64,000 bases of DNA from Flavobacteriales bacterium (GCA_016703005.1 JADJCX010000035.1:87256-151255); one strand, 5' to 3'. Shown: positions 1 to 10,387, numbered from the stretch's first letter. A program made the numbers and translations. Notes: generated by a model from the sequence alone, not told the origin.

Positions 1-1
1 C

Positions 2-1876
2 ACCAAGAGCTTGAAGCTCGACTTCAACGCCAACAACATGGCCTTCATCGGCGAAACGCCGGGCCGGGTGAACAGCAAGGACAAGGACACCTATGAAGTG
101 TGGAAGGACAGCGTGATGCAGAGCCTGGAGAGCTGGGGGGAAGTCACGGGTTATGATCACACGGTGAACCTCACCTATCAACTGCCACTCGACAAGTTGC
201 CGCTCACTGATTGGATGACCGTGAACACGTCGTATGGCTCGGGCTACCAGTGGGACCGCGCGCCGTTCCAACAGGACACGTTGGGGCACACCGTGCAGAA
301 CAGCCAGAACCTGGCCATCAACGGACAGCTCAACTTCGTGAGCCTCTACAACAAGAGCAAGTGGCTGAAGAAGATCAACGACAAAGGCAAAGGCAACAAG
401 CCCGCACCGAACAAAGGCAAGGGCAAAGACCCGAAGGCAGAGGACAAGGAGAAAGACGAAGACAAGGACAAAGACAAGAAGCCCGGCGAAGGCTTCAACC
501 CGTTGGAATCATTGGCACGCATCATCATGTCGGTGCGCACCGGTAACATCACCTACAGCCAGAACAGCAGCACGTTGCTACCGGGCTACAACCAGACGAC
601 GAACGTCATGGGCATGAGCCCTGGCTTCGATGCGCCGGGCTTCGGCTTCGTGCTCGGCCAACAGAACCATGATCTGAGCGGCGATATCGTACGCGACTTC
701 GCCACCGATGCGGCGCAACGTGGCTGGCTGGTGCAAACGCAGAGCATTTTCAATCCTTACACTACTACACGCACCGAGACCTTCAACGCGCGCTTGAGCG
801 TGGAGCCGGTGAAGAGCTTGCGCATAGAGTTGACGGCCAATCGCACGTTGAGCGAGAACCGCAGCAGCTTCTTCCGTTGGAACGAGGCACAGCAGGGGTA
901 TGTGAACGACAGTCCGCGCGAGTTCGGGAACTTCAGCACCACTATCATCACATGGGGCACCACCTTCAGCAAGGACGATGAAGACTTCGTGAGCCCCATC
1001 TTCGAACAGATGCTCGCCAACCGCGAGATCATCAGTGCGCGCCTCGGGGCCGAAGACCCGAACAGTTTCAGCCAATCGGACAATGCCTATTGGTTCGGTT
1101 ATGACACCACGCACCAGGACGTGATCATACCGGCCTTCCTCGCAGCGTACACCGGCACCAATGCGAGCAGCGTCGAACTGAATCCTTTCAAGCGCACGCC
1201 GTTGCCCAACTGGGATATCACATATGATGGCCTCACCAAGATCGCCGCGTTCAAGAAGTTGTTCCGCACCTTCACGGTGAACCACAGCTACCGCAGCACC
1301 TTCAACATCGGCACGTTCCAGACCAATCTGTTGTTCGTGGAAGGGGGCACCGAGCTGGATGCAGGCGGCAACTTCATTCCCGAGCGCCAGATCAGTGTGG
1401 TTACGATCAGCGAACAGATGCGGCCGTTCATCAACTTCGATGCGACGTTGCAGAACAGCCTTATCGCCAAGTTCGAGTACAACCGCGACCGCAACATGAG
1501 TTTGAGCATGAGCAACTACCAGCTCACCGAAATGCGCGGGAAGGAATTCGTGATCGGCACGGGCTACCGCTTCAAAGGGGTGAAGTTCCCGGTGCGCATC
1601 GGCGGCGAACGGATCAAGAGCGACCTCAACCTGCGGATCGATCTTAGCATGCGCGAGAACAACACGGTGATCCGCAAAATGCAGGAGAACCAGAACCAGG
1701 TGACGGCCGGGCAGAACATCACCTCGATCAAGGCCAGCGCCGATTACGTGATCAACCAGAAGCTGAACGTGCGTGCGTTCTACGAGCGCGTGATCAACAA
1801 GCCCGTGATCAGCACCAGCTACCCGAGCAGCAATACCAACATCGGTATCAGCTTGCGGTTCACGCTCACGCAGTAG
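2..1876 (+). CDS. sprA: Cell-surface protein SprA, C-terminal part (5' end outside window)
   Basis: SprA is the very large outer-membrane beta-barrel translocon of the type IX secretion system, needed for gliding and for export of CTD-tagged proteins. The reading frame is open to the left edge, so this is the last ~625 residues of a protein that is usually well over 2000 residues. The sequence is rich in alternating aromatic/polar strands (for example MTVNTSYGSGYQWDRAPF and the terminal NTNIGISLRFTLTQ), as expected for barrel strands ending in an aromatic-flanked strand. A Lys/Asp/Glu-rich low-complexity stretch at about residues 120-160 interrupts the barrel and is probably an exposed loop. 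Assignment rests on recognising the family's C-terminal region and on five probable T9SS substrates in the same window. It converges with the next gene, 21 bp away. Confidence 0.85.
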   Translation, partial: TKSLKLDFNANNMAFIGETPGRVNSKDKDTYEVWKDSVMQSLESWGEVTGYDHTVNLTYQLPLDKLPLTDWMTVNTSYGSGYQWDRAPFQQDTLGHTVQNSQNLAINGQLNFVSLYNKSKWLKKINDKGKGNKPAPNKGKGKDPKAEDKEKDEDKDKDKKPGEGFNPLESLARIIMSVRTGNITYSQNSSTLLPGYNQTTNVMGMSPGFDAPGFGFVLGQQNHDLSGDIVRDFATDAAQRGWLVQTQSIFNPYTTTRTETFNARLSVEPVKSLRIELTANRTLSENRSSFFRWNEAQQGYVNDSPREFGNFSTTIITWGTTFSKDDEDFVSPIFEQMLANREIISARLGAEDPNSFSQSDNAYWFGYDTTHQDVIIPAFLAAYTGTNASSVELNPFKRTPLPNWDITYDGLTKIAAFKKLFRTFTVNHSYRSTFNIGTFQTNLLFVEGGTELDAGGNFIPERQISVVTISEQMRPFINFDATLQNSLIAKFEYNRDRNMSLSMSNYQLTEMRGKEFVIGTGYRFKGVKFPVRIGGERIKSDLNLRIDLSMRENNTVIRKMQENQNQVTAGQNITSIKASADYVINQKLNVRAFYERVINKPVISTSYPSSNTNIGISLRFTLTQ

Positions 1877-1897
1877 AACAGCGTTCCGAGCGTTCGC

Positions 1898-3541
1898 TCA
1901 ATTTCCTGCGGGTCTCTTGTTGATGATCCGGAACATTTGGCTTGGTCCGTCTTCCGCGAACGTTGTGGTACCCCATTCATCAAGCTGCTGCTTGAAGGCC
2001 GAATAGCGTGGGTCCTGCGCCGCCCGGGACAAGTCTCCCCAGAGCACGACGTGATCAATAGGCCGTTGTGCACGCGTTTCGTAGCCGACCGGATCGGCGG
2101 AAGTCGGCTCTCCTTCGATGTCACAATCGCCATCGGCGCAGAGTTGCTTGAAGGGGTTTACGCTCGGCAACCATGCTGTCTGGAAGTAAGCGGTGTTCGC
2201 TTCGTAGTTGTCCAACGAGATCAGCCTGCGCTCCGCAGCCACATACCCGCTCATGTGTTTGAACAGCTTGATGCGTGGCGACAGGACCACGTTGCCGAAT
2301 TCCCCCTGATCCGAAAAGCACAAGGGCAGGAAGGTGGAGCCGTCGGGGATGGATCTGCAGCTACCGATATATGCGGCGGCCTGTTCACCGCAACGCGTAT
2401 GCGCAGGGTATCGCATGAACAGCAACGATGCCGAAAGGACCACAGTGCCACCAACACCAACCGCTATCGCACGCGTTGGTATTGAGCGTGTCGCGATGTA
2501 CAGCGCGAACACCATCCATGCGATCAACGCGATGCGCGATGTTAGGTAGGCACCACCAGCGAGCTGATCGGAAACGAAGAAGTAGATCGCGACGCAGCAG
2601 GCTAGGAGCAGGATCAGCGGAGCGCCGACGGAAGTCAGGCCAGTGGATCGGTTCGTCCAAAGCGCTGCGACGAACAAGATGGCGAGCAGGAGTGCCATTG
2701 ATCGGAACAACGCCCCTTCGTTCCCATTGAACAGGACCAAATGATCCATGTGCAGGAGTGCCTGCAGGGCTGCAACGCTCCACTTGTTCTGGAAGAGCGC
2801 AGGTTGATCGGCGGTCGATGTCGGAAGAAAGAGAAGGAAGAGCAGCAGCGCGGGGCCGACGATGGCCGCATCCTGTGCGACACGTCTGAAAAATGCAGAC
2901 CGGTCATTCGGCGCTTTTCGCCAGAGAGCGATCAAGTTCACCGTTGCATCGGAAGCCGTGAACAGAAAGCCGACGAGCAACGCCACCGGATGGGTTGCCA
3001 ACATGAGCAACAGAATGAACGCGCAGGCAACCCCTTGCCTCACTGAAGGCCCATTGCGGAATTTGTGGTACGCCCCGATGAACCAGAACAGCACCGCCAA
3101 CCCCAGACAGAAATTGAAGAAGCCATAGACCAAGTGGAAGTTGTAGGTGAGCAGGAAAATGAGCGACGCGAGGATGGGTGGGCCGGGCTTCAGCGAGCGC
3201 ACAGCGTAGCGGAAGGCGAGGGGCAATACGATCATGTGGATCGACACCAACATCTTCTCAGCCACAACCGGCGTGAAGAACTTCAGCAGGCCTGCGAGGA
3301 TGATGTTGCCTGTCCAGTTCGGTGAGAACGATGTGTTGAGCGTGAAGAAATCGGAGTAAAGCCCGGAAGGATCGCGCGCCCACAGTTCCAAGAGGATGCG
3401 TGCGTTGTACAAATGGCTCGGCCCATCCTGCGTGAGGAAGACAGGCATGCACCATACCACCAACAAGTGGGCGAGCAGCAAGGCCACGAATACAAGTAGT
3501 TCCCAGCGATCAAGTGCGCGATGCAGGGCGGTCCGTTCCAT
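1898..3541 (-). CDS. Polytopic membrane protein, GT-C glycosyltransferase-like
   Basis: A ~547-residue integral membrane protein with about ten hydrophobic segments and a soluble C-terminal tail of ~150 residues. The first periplasmic loop carries the acidic signature LTQDGPSHLYNA, resembling the loop-1 acidic motif of GT-C fold enzymes that use lipid-linked sugars, so a role in glycosylating an envelope or secreted product is possible but inferred. I chose the ATG at 3541 rather than an in-frame upstream codon: the extra 25 upstream residues are Arg-rich and overlap the preceding SPOR gene, while MERTALHRALDRWELL leads directly into the first membrane helix. It lies 17 bp downstream of the SPOR gene and is probably co-transcribed with it. 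Donor and acceptor cannot be named. Confidence 0.6.
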   Translation of the reverse strand: MERTALHRALDRWELLVFVALLLAHLLVVWCMPVFLTQDGPSHLYNARILLELWARDPSGLYSDFFTLNTSFSPNWTGNIILAGLLKFFTPVVAEKMLVSIHMIVLPLAFRYAVRSLKPGPPILASLIFLLTYNFHLVYGFFNFCLGLAVLFWFIGAYHKFRNGPSVRQGVACAFILLLMLATHPVALLVGFLFTASDATVNLIALWRKAPNDRSAFFRRVAQDAAIVGPALLLFLLFLPTSTADQPALFQNKWSVAALQALLHMDHLVLFNGNEGALFRSMALLLAILFVAALWTNRSTGLTSVGAPLILLLACCVAIYFFVSDQLAGGAYLTSRIALIAWMVFALYIATRSIPTRAIAVGVGGTVVLSASLLFMRYPAHTRCGEQAAAYIGSCRSIPDGSTFLPLCFSDQGEFGNVVLSPRIKLFKHMSGYVAAERRLISLDNYEANTAYFQTAWLPSVNPFKQLCADGDCDIEGEPTSADPVGYETRAQRPIDHVVLWGDLSRAAQDPRYSAFKQQLDEWGTTTFAEDGPSQMFRIINKRPAGN

Positions 3542-3558
3542 GACGCGACCCCTGGGCG

Positions 3559-4035
3559 CTACTGCCGTACCCCGGCCAAGCGGGGCATTTCGATCTCGTC
3601 CGGCACGATGTAACACCCGGGGAACTCGGCCTTCAACTCATGGCGCAACTTCTCGGCCTCCAGTCGCGTGCGCAAGTCGCCAACGCGGATCCTGAAGTTC
3701 GGAGCCAGATAGCTCTCGTACCCACCGATGTCGGGGTGCTTCAAGAGGAACGTGCGCCGCATTTCACGCGCCTTTTCGCGTTCGCTGCCAAGGAAGATCT
3801 GCACGCGGTACCCCTTCAGCGCATGCTTATGGGTGGCATACCGCTCCATGAGCTTGGTGATCCGTTCGTCCTGGTGGATCACTACATCGCCCGGCTGCTG
3901 TATGGTTGGTGTGTCCGCTGCGGCGGGCACCGTCCTGGAGCCATACTGAAGCAATGTCGGTCGCGTGCGCGTGGTGTCTTGCGCACGCAGGCCCATGAGT
4001 GCGAGGGAAGCGATGAAGAGGAAGGTGGTACGCAT
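3559..4035 (-). CDS. SPOR-domain protein
   Basis: A 158-residue exported protein: an N-terminal signal peptide (MRTTFLFIASLALMGLRAQ), a linker with Pro/Thr, then a C-terminal SPOR domain from about residue 70 (GYRVQIFLGSEREKAREM ... FRIRVGDLRTRLEAEKLR). SPOR domains bind denuded glycan strands of peptidoglycan, so a periplasmic, wall-associated role is expected. The family is common in Bacteroidota and usually uncharacterised. It is transcribed divergently from the actA operon and has a good -7 box 13 bp upstream of its ATG. The GT-C-like membrane gene follows after 17 bp. Confidence 0.75.
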   Translation of the reverse strand: MRTTFLFIASLALMGLRAQDTTRTRPTLLQYGSRTVPAAADTPTIQQPGDVVIHQDERITKLMERYATHKHALKGYRVQIFLGSEREKAREMRRTFLLKHPDIGGYESYLAPNFRIRVGDLRTRLEAEKLRHELKAEFPGCYIVPDEIEMPRLAGVRQ

Positions 4036-4048
4036 GTCGAAAGGCGGC

Positions 4049-4056
4049 CAAAGCTA
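4049..4056 (-). promoter_or_regulatory. -7 promoter box for the SPOR gene
   Basis: On the minus strand this reads TAGCTTTG, an exact match to the Bacteroidota -7 consensus TAnnTTTG, 13 bp upstream of the ATG at 4035. No clear -33 element is seen. The rest of the 338-bp divergent region (4036-4373) contains only this box and the one at 4324. Confidence 0.5.
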
Positions 4057-4323
4057 TCCGCCAAACGCCGGACCGGATAGCGTTCGGTCTTACCTCCATG
4101 TCACGGCGCCATCCCTAAGCGAAGTGATCGATCACGGTTCTCAACACCCTACGTGGAACAAGTCACAAAGGCTCTTTGGGATACGGAAAATCCACGTCGT
4201 GAACCCCCGGAACCCGCGTCTGTCGTGGGCATGACACTGCGATGACAAACCTTAGAACCTCTCTAAATAAGCCCGAATGTGCAGTCCGTAATGTGTTGCC
4301 CTTCCCTCGTAAGCATCGGCAGC

Positions 4324-4331
4324 TATTTTTG
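4324..4331 (+). promoter_or_regulatory. -7 promoter box for the act-cta operon
   Basis: Reads TATTTTTG, an exact TAnnTTTG match, 42 bp before the actA ATG. A TTG at 4296 could serve as a -33 element, but the 25-bp spacing is longer than the usual 19-21. Confidence 0.45.
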
Positions 4332-4373
4332 CCCGCGATCAGCGGAGGGTGCTCTCCCAATAAAACCTCAGGA

Positions 4374-5693
4374 ATGTTGCGCCAGTCAAGGGTTTCCAGA
4401 GTTTCAACGACACTCCTAAGCGCTTTTTTCCTGCTCCTGTTCGCGGCAACGCCGAACACGTCCAACGCCCAGAAGGACGACGCCCTCTACGCCGCCGGCG
4501 AGAAGGTCTTCAAGGGAAATTGTGCCAGCTGCCATAAGCCCGACGCGGACATGACCGGTCCGGCGCTGAAAGGTTCGCGCGCTCGGTGGGAAGGTAAAGG
4601 TGACATCTACGCCTGGATCAAGAACAGCACGGCATACCGCAACACTGGCAATAGTGTTGCCAACGAGATTTTTGCGGCTTGGAAGAACAGCGTTATGACG
4701 CCGAATGCGATATCCAATGGGGATATCGATGCGGTGTTGCACTATGTGGACTACTATGAGCCAAAGGTCAAGGTTCTCCCGAAGGAGGACGTGGCCCAAG
4801 TGGATGAGGGAGACAACAGCCTCGTCATCTGGCTGCTGATCATTGGTCTGCTCTTCACGGTGGTTGCCTTGAGCGTTGGTGGCGTGAAGCGTCAACTGGA
4901 CAGTGCCCTCAGCGAGCAAGCCGGAAAAGGTCCCATCCCTGACAGCACGGGCTGGCAACGCTTCGTGGAATGGTGCGGCAACCACAAGTACTGGGCGAGC
5001 ATCATCGGCATCTTCCTGTTCTGCTTCCTGATCACCAAGTCGTACATGTGGGCCATGGACATCGGTGTATACGGTGGTGAGGATGTGGAGCACTACCGCC
5101 CAAGCCAGCCGATCGCATTCGACCACACATTGCACGCTGGTGCCGCCAAGGACAACAACTTGGAGATCAACTGCCAGTACTGCCACAGCAGTGCGGAGAA
5201 GAGCAAGCACGCAGGCATCCCGAGCACAAACGTGTGCATGAACTGCCACAAGGCGGTGAACAAAGGCCGCACGGACGCGGGCACAGCCGATATCCAGAAG
5301 ATCTACGATGCCGTGGGCTGGGACGGCAAGGAGTACAGTATGGAAGAGAAGCCGCTGGTCTGGAACAAAGTGCACAACCTGCCCGACCACGTGTACTTCA
5401 GCCACGCACAGCACGTAGCTGTGGGCAAGCTGGAATGCCAAGAGTGCCACGGCCCCATCGACAAGGAGATGAAGGAAGCCGAACAGTGGGCACCCCTCAC
5501 CATGGGCTGGTGCATCAACTGCCACAACCAGAAGGAGATCAAGCTCGACGGCAACGGCGGGTACTACGATGAAGTAAAGCACCGCTTGTACGCCACCGAC
5601 TTGGGCCACAAGGAATTGCAGAAGTACCTGGAAGACGGAAAGATCACTGTGAAGGAGCTTGGCGGCTGGGAATGCGCCAAGTGCCACTACTGA
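4374..5693 (+). CDS. actA: Alternative complex III subunit ActA, multiheme cytochrome c
   Basis: Periplasmic multiheme cytochrome c of alternative complex III, the quinol:cytochrome c oxidoreductase that replaces bc1 in many Bacteroidota. The 439-residue product has a signal peptide (MLRQSRVSRVSTTLLSAFFL, cleavage near NAQ), an N-terminal class I-like heme domain (CASCH at residues 50-54), a membrane helix near residue 150, another near 205, then CQYCH, CMNCH, CQECH, CINCH and a C-terminal CAKCH. That is six CxxCH motifs: the family's five plus the N-terminal one. The ATG at 4374 was chosen because the signal peptide begins there. The 44 possible upstream residues are not signal-like. First gene of the act-cta operon. 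Confidence 0.92.
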   Translation: MLRQSRVSRVSTTLLSAFFLLLFAATPNTSNAQKDDALYAAGEKVFKGNCASCHKPDADMTGPALKGSRARWEGKGDIYAWIKNSTAYRNTGNSVANEIFAAWKNSVMTPNAISNGDIDAVLHYVDYYEPKVKVLPKEDVAQVDEGDNSLVIWLLIIGLLFTVVALSVGGVKRQLDSALSEQAGKGPIPDSTGWQRFVEWCGNHKYWASIIGIFLFCFLITKSYMWAMDIGVYGGEDVEHYRPSQPIAFDHTLHAGAAKDNNLEINCQYCHSSAEKSKHAGIPSTNVCMNCHKAVNKGRTDAGTADIQKIYDAVGWDGKEYSMEEKPLVWNKVHNLPDHVYFSHAQHVAVGKLECQECHGPIDKEMKEAEQWAPLTMGWCINCHNQKEIKLDGNGGYYDEVKHRLYATDLGHKELQKYLEDGKITVKELGGWECAKCHY

Positions 5694-5716
5694 GACCGAA
5701 CACGCGCAGACGCATC

Positions 5717-8700
5717 ATGCCGAGCACCACCCAATACTGGACCGACCTCGCCGACCTGCACGGGAACGACGCCGTGACCAAGGCACGCGCTGACGAGTTC
5801 CCCACGCAACTTCCCGGGATCGGTGAGGTGCTGGGCGATACGAAACTGACCGGTGCCACCACCGGCCGCCGCGACTTCCTCAAGTTCTTGGGCTTCGGTA
5901 TCGGGGCTGCCACGCTGGCCGCTTGCGAAACGCCGGTGATCAAGAGCATACCGTACGTGAACAAGCCGGAGGAGATCGTTCCCGGCGTGGCCAACTGGTA
6001 TGCGAGCACGTACTTCGACGGTAGCGATTACGCCAGTGTGCTGGTGAAGACCCGCGAAGGGCGTCCGATCCACATCAAGGGCAACTCAAGCTTCGGTATC
6101 AACACCCGGCCTGCGCGCGACGAGAAGGACGCCACCATGAGCCGCAGCGTGGTCAACGCGCGCATCAACAGCAGCGTGATCACGCTGTACGATAACCAGC
6201 GACTGAAGGGACCGGTGTTGAAGAACACACCTTCGAGCTGGGCTGATGTGGACAAGGCTGTGGCAGCGGAGATGGACAAGGCCGCTGCCGCCGACAAGCG
6301 TATCGTGATACTCACCAATACGGTGATCAGCCCGAGCACGAAGGCCGCCATCGCCAAACTGCAAGCGAAATACGCTGCTGGTCCTGATGGTACGGGTAGC
6401 CTCGTGCAGCATATCCAGCACGATACGATCAGCTATAGCGGACTTACCAACGCGAACTTGAAGAGCTTCGGCAAGCGCGTGATGCCGAGCTACGATTTCA
6501 CGAAGGCTGATGTGATCGTGAGCCTTGGTGCTGACTTCCTCAGCAGCTGGGGCAGCACTACCGAGACGAACTGGCAATACGCCGAGCGCCGCAAACCCGG
6601 CCACATGAGCCGCCACTGGCAGTTCGAGGCGCGCATGAGCATGAGCGGTGCCAATGCCGACGTGCGCGTGATGCTGAAGCCGAGCGAAGTGACGCAGGCT
6701 GTGATCGCCCTGCATGATGCGGTGGCACAAGCGACCGGAGGAACGGCCGTTGGTGGTGGAGCCGCAACCGAACAGATCAAGAAGGCCGCTGCCGAACTGG
6801 TTGCTGCAAAGGGCAAGAGCATCGTGCTCGCCGGCGACAACAACGAAGGCGTTCAGGTGCTCGTGAACCACATCAACACGATGTTGGGTAACTACGGAAG
6901 CACCATCGACTTGGCCAACCACACCAGCTTCTACCAAGGTGATGATGCCGCGATGGCGCAGTTGGTGAAGGACATGAACAGCGGTGCCGTGGGCGTGCTG
7001 ATGATGAGCGGTGTGAATCCCACCTACAGCCTGCCGAATGCGGCAGAGTTCAAGGCTGGCTTAGCCAAGTGTTTCAGCGTGAGCTTCAGCAGCTACGCCG
7101 ACGAGACCGCAAGCCTGTGCAGCGGGATCTGCCCCGACCACCACTGGTTGGAGAGCTGGAACGACTTCATGCCGAAAGTCGGTCGCTACGCGTTGGCGCA
7201 GCCTACGATCAAGAACATCTGGAACACGCGTCAGTGGCAGGAAACCCTGTTTGCGCTGGAGCGGTGACAATACCAGCTATTACGACTTCATCCGCAGCAA
7301 CTGGCAGGCCAACATGGCCGGTCGATTGGGTGGTGAGCTCGACTTCGGGTACGCTTGGAACATGAGCGTACACAATGGTGTGTACGATGCCTACACCAAT
7401 GCTCCGGAAGCAAGCGCGTTCGTCGGTGATGTGAGCGCTGCTGCCACCGCCGCGAAGGCAGCCGTGAAGACAGGTGAGTGGGAGGTGAGCTTGTACGAGA
7501 AGGAAGGCATCGGCAATGGCTTGCACGCCAACAATCCTTGGTTGCAGGAGTTGCCCGATCCGATCAGCAAAGTGACGTGGGACAACTACGTGTGCATGGC
7601 ACCGGAGGACATGATCGCCCTCACCGGCGTGAGCACCTTCCGCGACTTGTACATCGGACAGGAAAGCCCCGCGCATGTGGTGAAGGTTTCGGTGAACGGC
7701 GTTGATGTTGAACTGCCCGCCATCCCAAGCCCAGGACAAGCACCGAAGAGCGTGAGCATCGCCCTCGGTTATGGTCGCGGTGCCAATGGCGAGCGCGTAG
7801 GTCGCGCAGCCGTGGTCACCGATCCCGAAAGTGAAGTGATGGGTTCGGTGGGCAAGAACGTTTACCCGATGACGTCCGTTGCCGGTGGCACGGTGCAGTA
7901 CGGCGGTGTAGGCACCTTGTCGATGACCGGGGCCACCTATCCAATGGCCTTGGCGCAAACGCACATGACGGCCATGGACCGTCACAGCATTGCGAAAGAG
8001 ACCACGCAAAAAGACTGGGCCGAGCACAAGGCCAAAGCGCCCGGCAGTTACAACGAGCCGCACACCCTCGGTGTCCACGAAGACGTGAATGCGGACGGGA
8101 CGATCAACACCCTCGACCGCAAGCCAACGAGCGATTTCAACCTGTGGAGCGACCATCCTGTTGAGCAGGTGGGCCACCGCTGGGGCATGAGCATCGACCT
8201 GAACAGCTGCACCGGTTGTGGAGCTTGTATCACGGCCTGCACCAGCGAGAACAACGTTCCGGTGGTGGGCAAGGACGAAGTGCGCCGCAGCCGCGAAATG
8301 CACTGGTTGCGCTTGGATCGTTACTACAGCAGCGACATGACGCACGCTGCGGGCAAGGAGCAGGGCATTGGCAAGATCGACCGCTTCCTGGAAATGGAAG
8401 TACCGAGCCAGAACCCGAAAGTGTTCCTGATGCCGGTGATGTGCCAGCACTGCAACCACGCACCCTGCGAAACGGTGTGTCCGGTGGCTGCTACCACGCA
8501 CAGCAACGAAGGCCTCAACCAAATGGCCTACAACCGTTGCATCGGCACACGTTACTGTGCCAACAACTGTCCGTACAAAGTGCGCCGCTTCAATTGGTTC
8601 AACTATGTAACCGACAAGTTCGCCGAAGTGAACCCGGCGTGGGATGAGCTCGGCCGCATGGTGCTAAACCCCGATGTGGTGGTGCGCAGCCGCGGTGTCA

Positions 8701-8981
8701 TCGAGAAGTGCAGCCTCTGCGTGCAGCAGATCCAGGCCGGCAAGCTCACCGCGAAGAAGGAAGCACGCCCGTTGAAGGACGGCGACGTACAGACCGCTTG
8801 CATGAGTGCATGCGGCATGGGCGCCATCACCTTCGGCGACCTGAACGACAAGGACAGCAACGTGACCAAGCTGGCAGCCGACGAGCGCGCTTACTACATG
8901 CTGGACGAGATCGGTGTGAAGCCCAACATCAACTACATGGCCAAGGTGCGCAACACCGAGGAGGCCGCACACCACGCGTAA
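5717..8981 (+). pseudogene. actB: Alternative complex III subunit ActB, iron-sulfur subunit (single-base frameshift)
   Basis: Large membrane-attached periplasmic subunit of alternative complex III, related to molybdopterin oxidoreductases fused to a ferredoxin-like domain. The N-terminus has a twin-arginine-like motif GRRDFLKFLGFGIGAATL followed by AAC. The C-terminal third holds the Fe-S ligand runs CTGCGACITAC, CQHCNHAPCETVC, CIGTRYCANNCPYK and CSLCVQQI/CMSACGMG. Together ~1087 residues, normal for the family. The frame breaks at about 7249-7254: the first frame stops at 7265-7267 and the next resumes at about 7251 with RWSGDNTSYYDFIRSNW. Removing one T from the GTTTG run restores ETLLRWSGDN, so a one-base consensus error is the simplest explanation. 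ATG at 5717 lies 23 bp after actA. Confidence 0.88.
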
Positions 8982-8993
8982 CGCAAGCAACAC

Positions 8994-10382
8994 ATGCACA
9001 GCGAAGCAGCACTACGCGAGCCCCTGATCCTGGGCCACAAGACCTACCACGATATCACCAACGATATCGTTGGTCCGATCGAGAACAAGGCACCACGCGG
9101 TTGGTACATCCTTACCACCATCGCGGGTCTGATCGCCTGTTATGGTATCGGTTGCATCCTCTACCTGTTCAGCAAGGGCATTGGTACCTGGGGCTTGAAC
9201 AAGACCGTTGACTGGGCGTGGGACATCACCAACTTCGTTTGGTGGGTCGGTATCGGCCACGCCGGTACGCTGATCAGCGCGGTGCTGTTGTTGTTCCGCC
9301 AGAAATGGCGCATGGCGATCAACCGTTCCGCGGAAGCGATGACCATTTTCGCTGTGATCATGGCGGCCACCTTCCCGCTGATCCACATGGGTCGCTTGTG
9401 GTTGGCCTACTGGGTGTTCCCGCTCCCGAACCAGTTCGGTTCGTTGTGGGTGAACTTCAACAGCCCGTTGCTGTGGGACGTGTTCGCGATCAGCACCTAC
9501 TTCAGCGTATCGCTGGTGTTCTGGTACATCGGTCTCATCCCCGATTTCGCAACGATCCGCGACCGCCTTACCAAGCCGAGTTGGAAGAAGGCCTACAGCA
9601 TCCTCAGCTTCGGCTGGACCGGTAACGCCAAGGCGTGGACGCGTTTCGAGGAAGTGAGCTTGGTGCTCGCTGGTATCGCAACCCCACTGGTGTTCTCGGT
9701 GCACTCGGTGGTAAGTATGGACTTCGCGACTTCCGTCGTACCCGGTTGGCACACCACCATCTTCCCGCCCTACTTCGTGAGCGGTGCCGTGTTCAGCGGA
9801 TTCGCCATGGTGTTGACGCTGTTGTTGGTGATGCGTAAGGTGATGCACCTCGAAGCTTACATCACGGTGAAGCACGTGGAGTACATGAACATCGTGATCA
9901 TCGTCACCGGCTCAATAGTCGGTGTGGCCTACATCACCGAACTGTTCGTGAGCTGGTACAGCGGTGTGGAGTATGAGAGCTATGCGTTCATCAACCGCGC
10001 CACCGGACCGTATTGGTGGAGCTATTGGGCCATGATGACCTGCAACGTGATCAGTCCGCAGCTGTTCTGGGTGAAGAGCTGGCGCCGCAACCTCACGTTC
10101 ACCTTCTTCATGAGCTTGGTGGTGAACACCGGTATGTGGTTCGAGCGCTTCGTGATCATCGTTACCAGCCTGCACCGCGACTACGTGCCAAGCAGCTGGA
10201 CCATGTTCCACCCATCATGGGTCGACGTGGGGATCTTCATCGGTACCATCGGCATCTTCTTCACGCTCTACTTGCTCTTCGCGCGGTACTTCCCCGTGCT
10301 TGCGCTCAATGAGTTGAAGAGCATCCTGAAGATCACCGGCGAGAGTTACAAGGCTGAGGCCGCCAAACAACACCACCACTGA
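8994..10382 (+). CDS. actC: Alternative complex III subunit ActC (NrfD-like quinol-binding membrane subunit)
   Basis: A 462-residue polytopic protein of the NrfD/PsrC family with about ten membrane helices, one of the two homologous membrane subunits that bind menaquinol in alternative complex III. The N-terminus is a short soluble stretch (HKTYHDITNDIVGPIENKAP) ahead of the first helix. Recognisable features are the WGLNKTVDWAWDITNFVWWVG and GHAGTLISAVLLLFRQKWR helices typical of the family. It starts 12 bp after actB and ends 5 bp before actD, inside the operon. Confidence 0.93.
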   Translation: MHSEAALREPLILGHKTYHDITNDIVGPIENKAPRGWYILTTIAGLIACYGIGCILYLFSKGIGTWGLNKTVDWAWDITNFVWWVGIGHAGTLISAVLLLFRQKWRMAINRSAEAMTIFAVIMAATFPLIHMGRLWLAYWVFPLPNQFGSLWVNFNSPLLWDVFAISTYFSVSLVFWYIGLIPDFATIRDRLTKPSWKKAYSILSFGWTGNAKAWTRFEEVSLVLAGIATPLVFSVHSVVSMDFATSVVPGWHTTIFPPYFVSGAVFSGFAMVLTLLLVMRKVMHLEAYITVKHVEYMNIVIIVTGSIVGVAYITELFVSWYSGVEYESYAFINRATGPYWWSYWAMMTCNVISPQLFWVKSWRRNLTFTFFMSLVVNTGMWFERFVIIVTSLHRDYVPSSWTMFHPSWVDVGIFIGTIGIFFTLYLLFARYFPVLALNELKSILKITGESYKAEAAKQHHH

Positions 10383-10387
10383 GCGCC

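Noticed and set aside
4416..5687. Antisense frame of 423 codons in actA
   Set aside because: Opposite six heme motifs of actA; composition typical of a shadow frame.
7248..7267. Programmed ribosomal frameshift in actB
   Set aside because: No slippery heptamer or downstream stem is evident, homologous ActB proteins are single-frame as far as I know, and many other indels in the window point to sequence error.
7209..8522. Antisense frame of 437 codons in actB
   Set aside because: It mirrors the ferredoxin part of actB and shows only His/Val-rich shadow sequence.
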